DNA of 64,000 nucleotides from Streptomyces kanamyceticus. GTDB taxonomy: Bacteria; Actinomycetota; Actinomycetes; Streptomycetales; Streptomycetaceae. This document shows positions 1 through 10,228 of this stretch, piece by piece. Under the pieces are notes generated by a model. It was not told the origin of the DNA. It worked only from the letters and a program-made list of their open reading frames with translations, and searched no databases. The stretch covers positions 6,634,001-6,698,000 of the forward strand of contig NZ_CP023699.1 in NCBI RefSeq assembly GCF_008704495.1. The letters run 5' to 3'. Position 1 is the first letter of the stretch; each line of letters begins with the position of its first letter. The position numbers and the translations under genes were made by a program.

Positions 1-432
1 AAGACCATGCGGAACCTCCGGCACGACCCCGCCAGGCCCGGCGAGGCCCGGCACGGCGGCGACGAGATCCTCGCGCTGCTCGGCCGTCACCGATCAGTTC
101 TGGCCTGGGTCAACGGCCACAGCCACAAGAACGCCATCACGCCGCACCGGACCCCGCACGGCTCCTTCTGGGAGGTCTCCACGGCGTCCCACATCGACTT
201 TCCGCAGCTCGCGCGGGTGGTGGAGATCAGCGACAACCACGACGGCACGGTCTCCCTCTTCACCACGCTCATCGAATCCGCCGCCCCGCACCGCACGGAC
301 TTCGCCGATCTCTCCCAGACGGGACTGGCCGCGCTGTATCGCGAGCTGTCCTTCAACGCCCCTGGCGCGAAGCCGACGTTGGGCGGCGAGGCGGGGGACA
401 GGAACACGGAACTGATCCTCAAGAAGGGCTGA
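1..432 (+). CDS. metallophosphoesterase, C-terminal part (5' end outside window)
   Basis: The frame is open from the first base, so only the last 143 codons are present and the true start lies upstream. The segment carries a VNGHSHKN motif; GHxH is the last metal-binding block of calcineurin-like metallophosphoesterases, whose two histidines bind the dinuclear metal centre. The sequence after it (FWEVSTASHIDFPQ) resembles the C-terminus of the large actinobacterial metallophosphoesterases of the TIGR03767 type, which are often secreted. Substrate cannot be told. It ends 128 bp before the first serine hydrolase on the same strand, and no strong hairpin separates them. Confidence 0.72.
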   Translation, partial: KTMRNLRHDPARPGEARHGGDEILALLGRHRSVLAWVNGHSHKNAITPHRTPHGSFWEVSTASHIDFPQLARVVEISDNHDGTVSLFTTLIESAAPHRTDFADLSQTGLAALYRELSFNAPGAKPTLGGEAGDRNTELILKKG

Positions 433-560
433 ACGCGCGGGAACATCGAGGTTCCCGGCGATCGGCCGAAACTCGCTCAACCCGCACACCGCTGTCAACC
501 TCGGCACCGGGCGGCCCAGTCCCCTCTGGCGACCACGATCAACGGCGGAGGGGGCACCAA

Positions 561-1724
561 ATGGCAGTGCGAAGGAGCCGTGTGCTGGGGGCGGCGGCGA
601 TGGTGACGACGGCGATGGCGCTGGCGGCGGGGGCACTCGCCGCCCCGGCCTCCGCCGCGGCGCAGGGGGACCGGCACGAGGCGACCCGACGGGCGCTGGA
701 CGGCATCGTCGCGGAGGGCGTGCCGGGCGTGACCGCGCAGGTGCGCGACAAGTACGGCTCCTGGGACGCCGCTTCGGGCGTCGGGGACCTGAAGAGGGGC
801 ACGCCGCGCGGCGAGCACGACCGCTTCCGCGTGGGCAGCATCACCAAGACGTTCGTGGCGACCGTGCTGCTGCAACTCCAGGCGGAGGGGCGGATCGATC
901 TGGACGACGCGGTGGGCAAGTGGCTGCCGGGCGTCGTCGAGGGCCACGGGCACGACGGGGACCGGATCACGGTCCGCCAGCTCCTCAACCACACCAGCGG
1001 GATCTTCGACTACACCACCGACGAGGACTTCGCGAAGAAGGTGTTCAGCAAGGAGTTCTTCAAGCACCGCTACGACACCTGGACGCCCGAGCGGTTGGTG
1101 AAGCTCGCGATGCGCCACAAGCCGGACTTCGAGCCCGGCACGGAGTGGAAGTACTCCAACACCAACTACATCCTCGCCGGGATGATCATCAAGAAGGTGA
1201 CGGGGAACGCGTACGGCGACGAGATCAGGCGCCGCGTCATCAACCCCCTCCACCTGAACGCCACGACGGTCCCCGGCACCCGCGCCACCATGCCCCGGCC
1301 CAGCTCACGCGCCTACGGCAAGCTCCCCCTGGACCCCGAGGCCAAGGTGTACGACGTGACGGAGCTCAACCCGTCCATGGGGGGCTCCGCGGGCGAGATC
1401 ATCTCCGACTCCGCCGACCTGAACCGCTTCTACTCGGCGCTCCTCGGCGGCCGCCTGCTGCCCAAGGCGGAGCTCGCCGAGATGAAGACGGTGGTTCCCG
1501 TGGACGGGAGGGCCGGTGGCTACGGGCTCGGCATCTCCGAGGTCCAACTGCCCTGCGAGGGGATGCTCTGGGGCCACGACGGAGGCATTCACGGCTCGTC
1601 GTCCCTGGCGCTGACGACCCCGGACGGTCGCCACTCGATGGCGCTCAACATCAACGGCGACTGGGCGGGCGACGTAAGCCCCGCGGTGACGGCGGAGTTC
1701 TGTGGATCGGAGAAGAAGGCATGA
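561..1724 (+). CDS. secreted serine hydrolase (class C beta-lactamase / D-Ala-D-Ala carboxypeptidase family), copy 1
   Basis: A 387-residue exported penicillin-binding-like hydrolase. Residues 1-33 form a Sec signal peptide: basic start, Ala/Leu/Met core, Ala-x-Ala end. The catalytic triad of motifs is complete: SITK (Ser93-Lys96), YSN (Tyr198-Asn200) and HDG (His339-Gly341, the KTG equivalent of family S12). Members act outside the membrane on D-Ala-D-Ala or related amide/ester bonds; beta-lactamase, carboxypeptidase or esterase activity cannot be told apart here. The start has a GGAGGGGG ribosome site about 7 bases upstream. Its stop overlaps the start of the next, paralogous gene (ATGA), so the two are translationally coupled. 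Confidence 0.9.
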   Translation: MAVRRSRVLGAAAMVTTAMALAAGALAAPASAAAQGDRHEATRRALDGIVAEGVPGVTAQVRDKYGSWDAASGVGDLKRGTPRGEHDRFRVGSITKTFVATVLLQLQAEGRIDLDDAVGKWLPGVVEGHGHDGDRITVRQLLNHTSGIFDYTTDEDFAKKVFSKEFFKHRYDTWTPERLVKLAMRHKPDFEPGTEWKYSNTNYILAGMIIKKVTGNAYGDEIRRRVINPLHLNATTVPGTRATMPRPSSRAYGKLPLDPEAKVYDVTELNPSMGGSAGEIISDSADLNRFYSALLGGRLLPKAELAEMKTVVPVDGRAGGYGLGISEVQLPCEGMLWGHDGGIHGSSSLALTTPDGRHSMALNINGDWAGDVSPAVTAEFCGSEKKA

Positions 1725-2893
1725 TGCCGCGCAGAGGCATGACGGGCGCCGCGGCGGCGCTGACCGTGACGCTGGCGGCGGGCGCGCTCGCGGCCCCCGC
1801 GTCGGCCGCGACGCCGCGGCCCGGGCACGGCGACCACCGGCACGAGGCGACCCAGGGGGCGCTGGACGGCATCGTCGCGGAGGGCGTGCCCGGCGTGACC
1901 GCGCAGGTGCGCGACAAGTACGGCTCCTGGAACGCCGCTTCGGGCGTCGGCGACCTGAGACGGGGCACGCCGCGCGGCAAGCACGACAGCTTCCGGGTCG
2001 GCAGCATCACCAAGACGTTCGTGGCGACCGTGCTGCTGCAACTGCAGGCGGAGGGCCGGATCGATCTGGACGACACGGTGGGCAAGTGGCTGCCGGGCGT
2101 CGTCGAGGGGAACGAGCACGACGGGGACGCGATCACGGTCCGCCAGATCCTCAACCAGACCAGCGGGATCGCCGACTACTCCCGGGACGACGAGTTCTCC
2201 CGCAAGGTGTTCAGCACGGAGTTCTTCAAGCACCGCTACGACACCTGGACGCCCGAGCAGTTGGTGAAGCTCGCCATGCGCAACAAACGGGTCTTCGAGC
2301 CCGGCAAGGGCTGGGGCTACTCCAACACCAATTACGTCGTCGCCGGGATGATCATCAAGAAGGTGACGGGGAACGCGTACGGCGACGAGATCGAGCGGCG
2401 CGTCATCGAACCCCTCGACCTGAAGGCCACCATCGCCCCCGGCACCCGAGCCACCATGCCGCGGCCCAGCTCCCGTGCCTACGGCAAGCTCCCCCTGGAC
2501 CCCGAGGCCAAGACGTACGACGTGACGGAGCTCAACCCGTCCTTCGCGAGCTCCGCGGGCGAGGTCATCTCCGACTCCGCCGACCTGAACCGCTTCTACT
2601 CGGCGCTCCTCGGCGGCCGCCTGCTGCCCAAGGAGCAGCTCGCCGAGATGAAGGACACGGTCTCCCGGGGCGAGGACCGCGGCGGCAGGTACGGGCTCGG
2701 CCTCATCGAGCTGACACTGCCCTGCAAGGGGACGGTCAAGCGGACGGTCTGGGGCCACGACGGCGACCTCCACGGCTCGTCGAACCTGGCGGTGACGACC
2801 GAGGACGGCAGCCACTCGCTGGCGCTCAACATGAACGGCGACTGGGCGGGCGACGCCGACCCCGTGGCCGAGGCGGAGTTCTGCGGCAAGTAG
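1721..2893 (+). CDS. secreted serine hydrolase, copy 2 (tandem paralog)
   Basis: A 390-residue paralog of the preceding protein, nearly identical over long stretches such as the region around the SITK active site (Ser95-Lys98), YSN and HDG motifs. It has its own signal peptide (residues 1 to about 30). The chosen ATG overlaps the previous stop by four bases; a second ATG follows directly at 1724. The open frame extends upstream as a shadow across copy 1, but the signal peptide fixes the start. The coupled, near-identical pair indicates a recent tandem duplication, with differences mainly in the 'lid' region after the first motif and near the C-terminus, where substrate preference could have diverged. 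Confidence 0.9.
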   Translation: MMPRRGMTGAAAALTVTLAAGALAAPASAATPRPGHGDHRHEATQGALDGIVAEGVPGVTAQVRDKYGSWNAASGVGDLRRGTPRGKHDSFRVGSITKTFVATVLLQLQAEGRIDLDDTVGKWLPGVVEGNEHDGDAITVRQILNQTSGIADYSRDDEFSRKVFSTEFFKHRYDTWTPEQLVKLAMRNKRVFEPGKGWGYSNTNYVVAGMIIKKVTGNAYGDEIERRVIEPLDLKATIAPGTRATMPRPSSRAYGKLPLDPEAKTYDVTELNPSFASSAGEVISDSADLNRFYSALLGGRLLPKEQLAEMKDTVSRGEDRGGRYGLGLIELTLPCKGTVKRTVWGHDGDLHGSSNLAVTTEDGSHSLALNMNGDWAGDADPVAEAEFCGK

Positions 2894-2915
2894 ACCGAGG
2901 CGACCGAGGACATGC

Positions 2916-2956
2916 GAAGGGGCGGAACCCGTGGACCCACGGCGTTCCGCCCCTTC
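2916..2956. terminator. bidirectional hairpin terminator between convergent genes
   Basis: An inverted repeat pairs GAAGGGGCGGAAC (2916-2928) with GTTCCGCCCCTTC (2944-2956); an inner CCGTGG/CCACGG extends it with a one-base bulge. It sits between the serine hydrolase and the convergent endonuclease-like gene and could end both transcripts. Confidence 0.75.
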
Positions 2957-2998
2957 ACTCCCCTCCTGCGGTCCCGCGACCGCCGCACCGCGCCCGTG

Positions 2999-4054
2999 TC
3001 ATCTGGGCAGCACCACCACATACGCGGCCGGGTCCCGGTCGGTCGACGCCATCAGCGCCGTCCGTACGATCGTGGCCTGCTGCTCCAGGGAATCCCGCAG
3101 CTTCTTCGGGGTGATGTGGACGACGGTGATGCCGAGCCGCTCCAGATGCTCGCGCTTGCGCGCGTACTCGGACCACAGGGCGTCGTCGTCCTGCCTGAAG
3201 CCCTGGCGCGGCGCCCGGGTGTCCAGCTCCACGGCGACGGCCTGGTCGGGCCAGTAGGCGTCGACGCCGCCGAGGTGCGGGCCGCCGGGCAGCCGCAGGT
3301 CGACGTTCCACAGCGGGTCGGGGAGTCCGTACTCGGCGACCATTCGGTACAGCCGGTCCTCGGCGATGACGCGCCCTTCGGCGAGCAGGGAGTCGACGGC
3401 GTCCACGACGTGGGGCCGGGTGAGCAGCCGCGCGCGGTTCAACTCCCGCACGATCGCGGCCGGTTCGCAGTGCCCGCCGCGCACCGCCTCGGTGAGCAGT
3501 CGCCGCACCGCACCCGCCTCGGTGAGCTGGGCCACCGCGTCGGCGATGGCACGCGGCACCGGGGCGACGGGAACTCCCGTGATCTGCTGGGGAGTCGGCA
3601 TGCCGTGGCCGCGCACGAGCCGGGTGAACCCCACCGAACGCAGCCGCCGCGTGCGCGGCACGAGGACGTCGATGCGGTCGAGGGAGAGCAACGGGGGCGC
3701 GGACGCGAAGCGGTGCAGGGCGAGCGCCGCGAGACCCGTGATCATCGCGTCGGCGTACGCGGCGTGCGGCTCGCCCGCGCCGGGCTGCGCGGGCACGGCC
3801 CGCGCCACCCGGGCCGGGGGACGGCCCGCGTACAACAGGGCGCCGTGCAGACGCTCTTCGCTGGTGGGCGGTCCAGGGTGCAACAGGCAGACACCCGGCA
3901 GGAGTTGCTGCCAGGGGCCGCCGGGGCGGCAGTGGGCGCCCGCGTCGGCGGAGGAGATGCCGTGCGCGCCGAGCTGGGCGGTGCTCATGACGCGGAGCTG
4001 GACATCGGCGAGGTGCTGGAGGGGGAGGGGCGAGAGCGGGGTGTTGTGGTTCAT
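2999..4054 (-). CDS. DUF559/VSR-like endonuclease-fold protein
   Basis: A 351-residue cytoplasmic protein starting MNHNTPLSPL. The last about 100 residues have the pattern of the DUF559/very-short-patch-repair-like nuclease fold: a GVDAYWPDQAVAVELDT segment (the acidic residues of a PD-(D/E)xK core), then a basic helix (YARKREHLERLG) and a strand (ITVVHITPKKL). The N-terminal part resembles the winged-helix 'AbiEi antitoxin-like' leader found in many actinobacterial proteins of this type. Function is not established for the family; a role in DNA repair or toxin-antitoxin-like defence is possible. The open frame continues upstream, but this ATG is the first with a plausible protein beginning. 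Confidence 0.7.
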   Translation of the reverse strand: MNHNTPLSPLPLQHLADVQLRVMSTAQLGAHGISSADAGAHCRPGGPWQQLLPGVCLLHPGPPTSEERLHGALLYAGRPPARVARAVPAQPGAGEPHAAYADAMITGLAALALHRFASAPPLLSLDRIDVLVPRTRRLRSVGFTRLVRGHGMPTPQQITGVPVAPVPRAIADAVAQLTEAGAVRRLLTEAVRGGHCEPAAIVRELNRARLLTRPHVVDAVDSLLAEGRVIAEDRLYRMVAEYGLPDPLWNVDLRLPGGPHLGGVDAYWPDQAVAVELDTRAPRQGFRQDDDALWSEYARKREHLERLGITVVHITPKKLRDSLEQQATIVRTALMASTDRDPAAYVVVLPR

Positions 4055-4239
4055 GAAGCGGTCGTTCCCGCGACCGGTCCCCCAGCTAACCGCTGTTACA
4101 CGCCCGTCGACAAATCCGGACAAGCTCGCCCTAAAGTACGGATGTTCGACTGCCGATGAAACGGAACTTCGGCCGAACCGGAGACGACCCGCGGCCAGCG
4201 AGCCACGCGGGCCGCAGGCCGCCCCCGGACCAGCTCGGA

Positions 4240-6843
<2,604 letters not shown>

Positions 6844-6987
6844 GGGCGGCACTCCCTTGTGACTCGCATGACTCGTACGAATGTCTACGATCCTCGCATG
6901 TGCCGTCCGCGGCCGACATCCGGGAATGCCCCGATGCGCCACCGACGTTCTCCCGGCCAGATGCGAACGGATTCCCTAGGGAGAGAC

Positions 6988-7635
6988 ATGTCCGAGAACG
7001 GCAGCAAGACCCCCGTCGACTTCTGGTTCGATCCGCTGTGCCCCTGGGCGTGGATGACCTCGCGCTGGATGCTCGAGGTGGAGAAGGTCCGCGACGTGGA
7101 GGTCCGCTGGCACGTGATGAGCCTCGCCGTACTGAACGAGGACAAGCTCGACGAGCTGCCGGAGCAGTACGCCGAGAACATGCGTCCCGGCGGCAAGTCC
7201 TGGGGCCCGGTCCGGGTGGCCATCGCCGCGCGGGAGCTGCACGGCGAGGAGGTCCTCGGCAAGCTGTACACCGCGCTCGGCACGCGCATCCACAACCGCG
7301 GCCAGGGCGTGACCGACGAGAGCATCGCGGGCGCCCTCGCGGACGTGGGCCTGCCCGCCGACCTCATCGAGTACGCGCGCAAGGACACCTACGACGCCGA
7401 GCTGCGCGCCTCCCACAAGGAGGGCATCGACAAGGTCGGCCAGGACGTCGGCACGCCCGTCATCGCCGTCCCCGGCGCCGACGGCGAGCAGATCGCCTTC
7501 TTCGGCCCGGTCGTCACCCCGGCCCCCAAGGGCGAGGCCGCGGCGAAGCTCTGGGACGGCACACTGCTCGTGGCGTCCACGCCGGGCTTCTACGAGATCA
7601 AGCGGACGCGGACGGCAGGGCCCGACTTCGCGTGA
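6988..7635 (+). CDS. thioredoxin-fold (DsbA-like) mycothiol-dependent nitroreductase-family protein
   Basis: A 215-residue protein of the DsbA/FrnE fold, close to the actinobacterial Rv2466c family of mycothiol-dependent reductases. The active site reads FDPLCPWAW: Cys18 is present, but the second cysteine of the family's CPWC motif is Ala21, so this is a one-cysteine version. There is no signal peptide, which fits a cytosolic enzyme. The cis-Pro loop is visible as VGTPVIAV. The ATG follows AGGGAGA at good distance. It lies next to sodF, facing it, so a shared oxidative-stress context is likely. It may act by a monothiol (mycothiol-dependent) mechanism. Confidence 0.82.
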   Translation: MSENGSKTPVDFWFDPLCPWAWMTSRWMLEVEKVRDVEVRWHVMSLAVLNEDKLDELPEQYAENMRPGGKSWGPVRVAIAARELHGEEVLGKLYTALGTRIHNRGQGVTDESIAGALADVGLPADLIEYARKDTYDAELRASHKEGIDKVGQDVGTPVIAVPGADGEQIAFFGPVVTPAPKGEAAAKLWDGTLLVASTPGFYEIKRTRTAGPDFA

Positions 7636-7660
7636 CCCCGCTGCCGCGGCGAACGCACCG

Positions 7661-7697
7661 AAAGGCCCCCGTGAGTCATGTCCTCACGGGGGCCTTT
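7661..7697. terminator. perfect 15-bp hairpin between the convergent reductase and sodF genes
   Basis: AAAGGCCCCCGTGAG (7661-7675) pairs exactly with CTCACGGGGGCCTTT (7683-7697) around a 7-base loop. A-tracts and T-tracts flank both sides, so it can terminate transcription from either direction, and it would form the 3' end of sodF mRNA. Confidence 0.9.
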
Positions 7698-7790
7698 CCT
7701 CTATCCGCCTGCCTCAGCGAAGGTTGAGAAGACGATCACGAGGCGGGGCGTTCATCGGCTGTCACCGGGGGAGCGGACGACAGCCGTGGC
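7661..7790 (-). ncRNA. candidate s-SodF small RNA (sodF 3' UTR)
   Basis: The sodF 3' UTR is about 130 nt and ends in a strong terminator hairpin. In S. coelicolor a stable small RNA, s-SodF, is processed from this place and pairs with the 5' end of sodN mRNA, so Fe- and Ni-SOD are inversely controlled. Here the minus-strand segment at 7712-7730 reads TTCTCAACCTTCGCTGAGG and contains CCTTC, which could mask a GAAGG-type ribosome site. sodN is not in the window, so the pairing partner cannot be checked here. Confidence 0.5.
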
Positions 7791-8441
7791 TCACGGGGCG
7801 AGCAGCAGGCTGTTGACCCGCTCCTTCGCGGCCGCGTAACGCTTGGCCACGTCCTGCCAGTTGACGACCTGCCACATGGCCTCGATGAAGTCGACCTTCT
7901 GGTTCTTGTACTGCAGGTAGAAGGCGTGCTCCCAGGCGTCGAAGACCAGGACCGGCGTCGAACCCTGGCCGATGTTGCCCTGGTGGTCGTAGACCTGCTC
8001 GACGATGAGGCGGCCGCTGAGCGGCTCGTAGGCGAGCACACCCCAGCCGGAACCCTGCGTGGTCGCCGACGCCTTGGTCAGCTGGGCCTTGAACTTGGCG
8101 AAGGAGCCGAAGGACTCGGTGATCGCGTCCGCCAGGTCACCGACGCCGTCGGCGGCCAGCGGCTCGCCGCCGCCACCGTCCTTGGGGCTGTTCATGTTGT
8201 GCCAGTAAATGCTGTGCAGGATGTGGCCGGAGAGGTGGAAGGCCAGGTTCTTCTCCAGGCCGTTGATCGCGCCCCACGTTTCCTTGTCGCGCGCCTCCTC
8301 CAGCTGCTCAAGGGTGTCGTTCGCGCCCTTCACGTACGCCGCGTGGTGCTTGTCGTGGTGCAGCTCGACGATCTGGGGGTTGATGACCGGTTCGAGCGCC
8401 GCGTAGTCGTACGGAAGTTCAGGAAGCGTGTAAATGGCCAT
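7791..8441 (-). CDS. sodF: iron superoxide dismutase
   Basis: A 216-residue cytosolic Fe/Mn-type superoxide dismutase converting superoxide to oxygen and peroxide. The four metal ligands are recognisable: His28 (HHDKHH), His76 (LHSIYW), Asp168 and His172 (DAWEH). Length and sequence are those of Streptomyces Fe-SOD. The ATG has GGAGGG eight bases upstream. A Nur box lies about 65-80 bp upstream, so repression under nickel sufficiency is expected, with the Ni-SOD SodN taking over. Its 3' UTR probably yields a regulatory RNA. Confidence 0.96.
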   Translation of the reverse strand: MAIYTLPELPYDYAALEPVINPQIVELHHDKHHAAYVKGANDTLEQLEEARDKETWGAINGLEKNLAFHLSGHILHSIYWHNMNSPKDGGGGEPLAADGVGDLADAITESFGSFAKFKAQLTKASATTQGSGWGVLAYEPLSGRLIVEQVYDHQGNIGQGSTPVLVFDAWEHAFYLQYKNQKVDFIEAMWQVVNWQDVAKRYAAAKERVNSLLLAP

Positions 8442-8504
8442 GATCCGAGCCCTCCGACTGCTGCTCTGCTGTAGTGCGCTTAGTGCGCTGCGTTGCCCAA
8501 GTTA

Positions 8505-8521
8505 TTGCAACCCATTCGCAA
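8505..8521. promoter_or_regulatory. Nur box upstream of sodF
   Basis: The sequence TTGCAA-CCCAT-TCGCAA fits the published Streptomyces Nur consensus tTGCaa-N5-ttGCAA with one mismatch and exact spacing. A second half-like TTGCCC lies just upstream at 8493-8498. Nur is the nickel-responsive Fur-family repressor known to act on sodF. Confidence 0.75.
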
Positions 8522-8601
8522 GTGCAGGCTAGCAGCAGGAGGTACGCGAAGTTGATCAGCCCTTCGTCCTAGGTCCGCACGGGAATATCCACGGATGCGA
8601 C

Positions 8602-8631
8602 GGAGCCCCGGACCAGTTGGTCCGGGGCTCC
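8602..8631 (-). terminator. hairpin terminator of the first permease gene
   Basis: GGAGCCCCGGACCA and TGGTCCGGGGCTCC form a 14-bp inverted repeat (about 13 bp once a loop is allowed). It lies just beyond the 3' end of the permease gene, with a C/T-rich tract on one side. Confidence 0.75.
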
Positions 8632-8654
8632 TCCAGGTCGGGGGGGGGCGAGGG

Positions 8655-10082
8655 CTAGCCCGCCGCCCGCTTCTCCGCCACCTTCTGCCGCACGATCCCG
8701 ATCACGGCGAGCGCCAGCGTCAGCGCGCCGGTGGCGAGCAGCTGCTTGCGGGTGTCCGGCTGCTCCGTCATCAGGTAGAACACGTACGCCATCGCGGCAA
8801 GCGCCACCCAGGTCAGGAACGGGTACGCCCACATCTTGATGACCAGCTTCTCCGGCTCCTCGCGCTCCGTCCTGCGGCGCAGGATCAGCTGCGAGGCGGC
8901 GATGAAGATCCAGACGACCAGGATCATCGCGCCGATCATGTTGAGCAGCCAGGGGAAGACGTCGTCGGGGCGCCAGTAGCTGAGCAGCACGCAGACGAAG
9001 CCGAAGACCGAGGAGGCGAGCACCGCGAGGCGCGGCACGCCGCCCGAGACCTTGCCGAGCGCCTTGGGGCCCATGCCGCGCTCGATCAGCGAGTACGACA
9101 TGCGCGACGCGCCGTAGATGTTGGCGTTCATCGCGGAGAGCAGCGCGATCAGGACGATCACGTTCATGATCTCCCCGGCGCCGGGGATGCCGAGGTGGTT
9201 GAGCGTGGCGACGTACGGGCCCTTCGCGACGACCTCCTTGTCGTCCCACGGCAGCAGCGTGACGACGACCAGCATCGAGCCCACGTAGAAGAGGGCGATG
9301 CGCCACATCGCGGTGCGCACGGCCTTGGCGACGGACTTGACCGGGTTCTCGGACTCGGCGGCGGCGATCGTGACGGTCTCCAGACCGCCGTACGCGAAGA
9401 CCGACGCGAGGAGGCCGATGATCAGGCCGTCGGTGCCGTTCGGCATGAAGCCGCCGACGCCGGTGAGGTTGTCGGTACCGGGCGCCGACACGTCGGATCC
9501 CGGCAGGATGCCGAGGATCGCGAGGACGCCGATGCCGAGGAAGAGCGTGATGGCGCCGACCTTGAGCGCGGCGAACCAGAACTCGAACTCGCCGAAGTTC
9601 TTCACGGCCGTCAGGTTGGCGCCGCAGAACACCAGCATGAAGAGGGCGACCCAGGCCCACTCGGGGCTGTCCGGGAACCAGCCCACCATGATCTTCGCGG
9701 CGCCGATGCCCTCAAGACCGACGGCGACGCAGAGCAGGAACCAGAAGCCCCAGCCCGCGGTGAAGCCCGCCCAGGGGCCGATCGCCCGCTCGGCGTGCAC
9801 GGAGAAGGATCCTGACGCCGGGTTCGCCGCCGACATCTCGCCCAGCATGCGCATCACGAGCATGACGAGCGCGCCGGATATCGCGTAGGCGAGGACGATC
9901 GAGGGCCCGGCGGCCGCGATGCCCGCCCCGGAGCCGACGAAGAGGCCCGCCCCGATCACGCCGCCGAGGGCGATCATGGAGAGATGTCGCTGCTTGAGGC
10001 CGTGCACCAGGGGGGAGTCGGTCTTGGGTGCGTCGGGTGCTGCGTCGGGTGCTGGGTCCTGCGGGGTGGACGTCCGAGACAT
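8655..10082 (-). CDS. amino acid permease (APC superfamily, GABA-permease-like)
   Basis: A 475-residue inner-membrane transporter with about 12 membrane helices. The N-terminal block GLKQRHLSMIALGGVIGAGLFVGSG is the classical first-helix signature of the AAT family of the APC superfamily (proton-coupled uptake of amino acids or GABA). The 40-residue N-terminus is Pro/Asp-rich and cytosolic. It is strongly similar to the next gene and to the permease ending at 14032, so the window holds three paralogs. Substrate cannot be assigned. The ribosome site is weak (CAGGG). Confidence 0.9.
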   Translation of the reverse strand: MSRTSTPQDPAPDAAPDAPKTDSPLVHGLKQRHLSMIALGGVIGAGLFVGSGAGIAAAGPSIVLAYAISGALVMLVMRMLGEMSAANPASGSFSVHAERAIGPWAGFTAGWGFWFLLCVAVGLEGIGAAKIMVGWFPDSPEWAWVALFMLVFCGANLTAVKNFGEFEFWFAALKVGAITLFLGIGVLAILGILPGSDVSAPGTDNLTGVGGFMPNGTDGLIIGLLASVFAYGGLETVTIAAAESENPVKSVAKAVRTAMWRIALFYVGSMLVVVTLLPWDDKEVVAKGPYVATLNHLGIPGAGEIMNVIVLIALLSAMNANIYGASRMSYSLIERGMGPKALGKVSGGVPRLAVLASSVFGFVCVLLSYWRPDDVFPWLLNMIGAMILVVWIFIAASQLILRRRTEREEPEKLVIKMWAYPFLTWVALAAMAYVFYLMTEQPDTRKQLLATGALTLALAVIGIVRQKVAEKRAAG

Positions 10083-10228
10083 GGGCGTGCCCTGTTCAGT
10101 AGCCGAGACGGGGGAGCGAGCGGCCCACAGTCTGAGGTCCGGTACCGGTGACAGGGAACAGCTGACCGCTATACGGACACGACGCTCACACCTTGTGAAG
10201 CAATGGGCACGTCAAGTTCACGCGCGGT

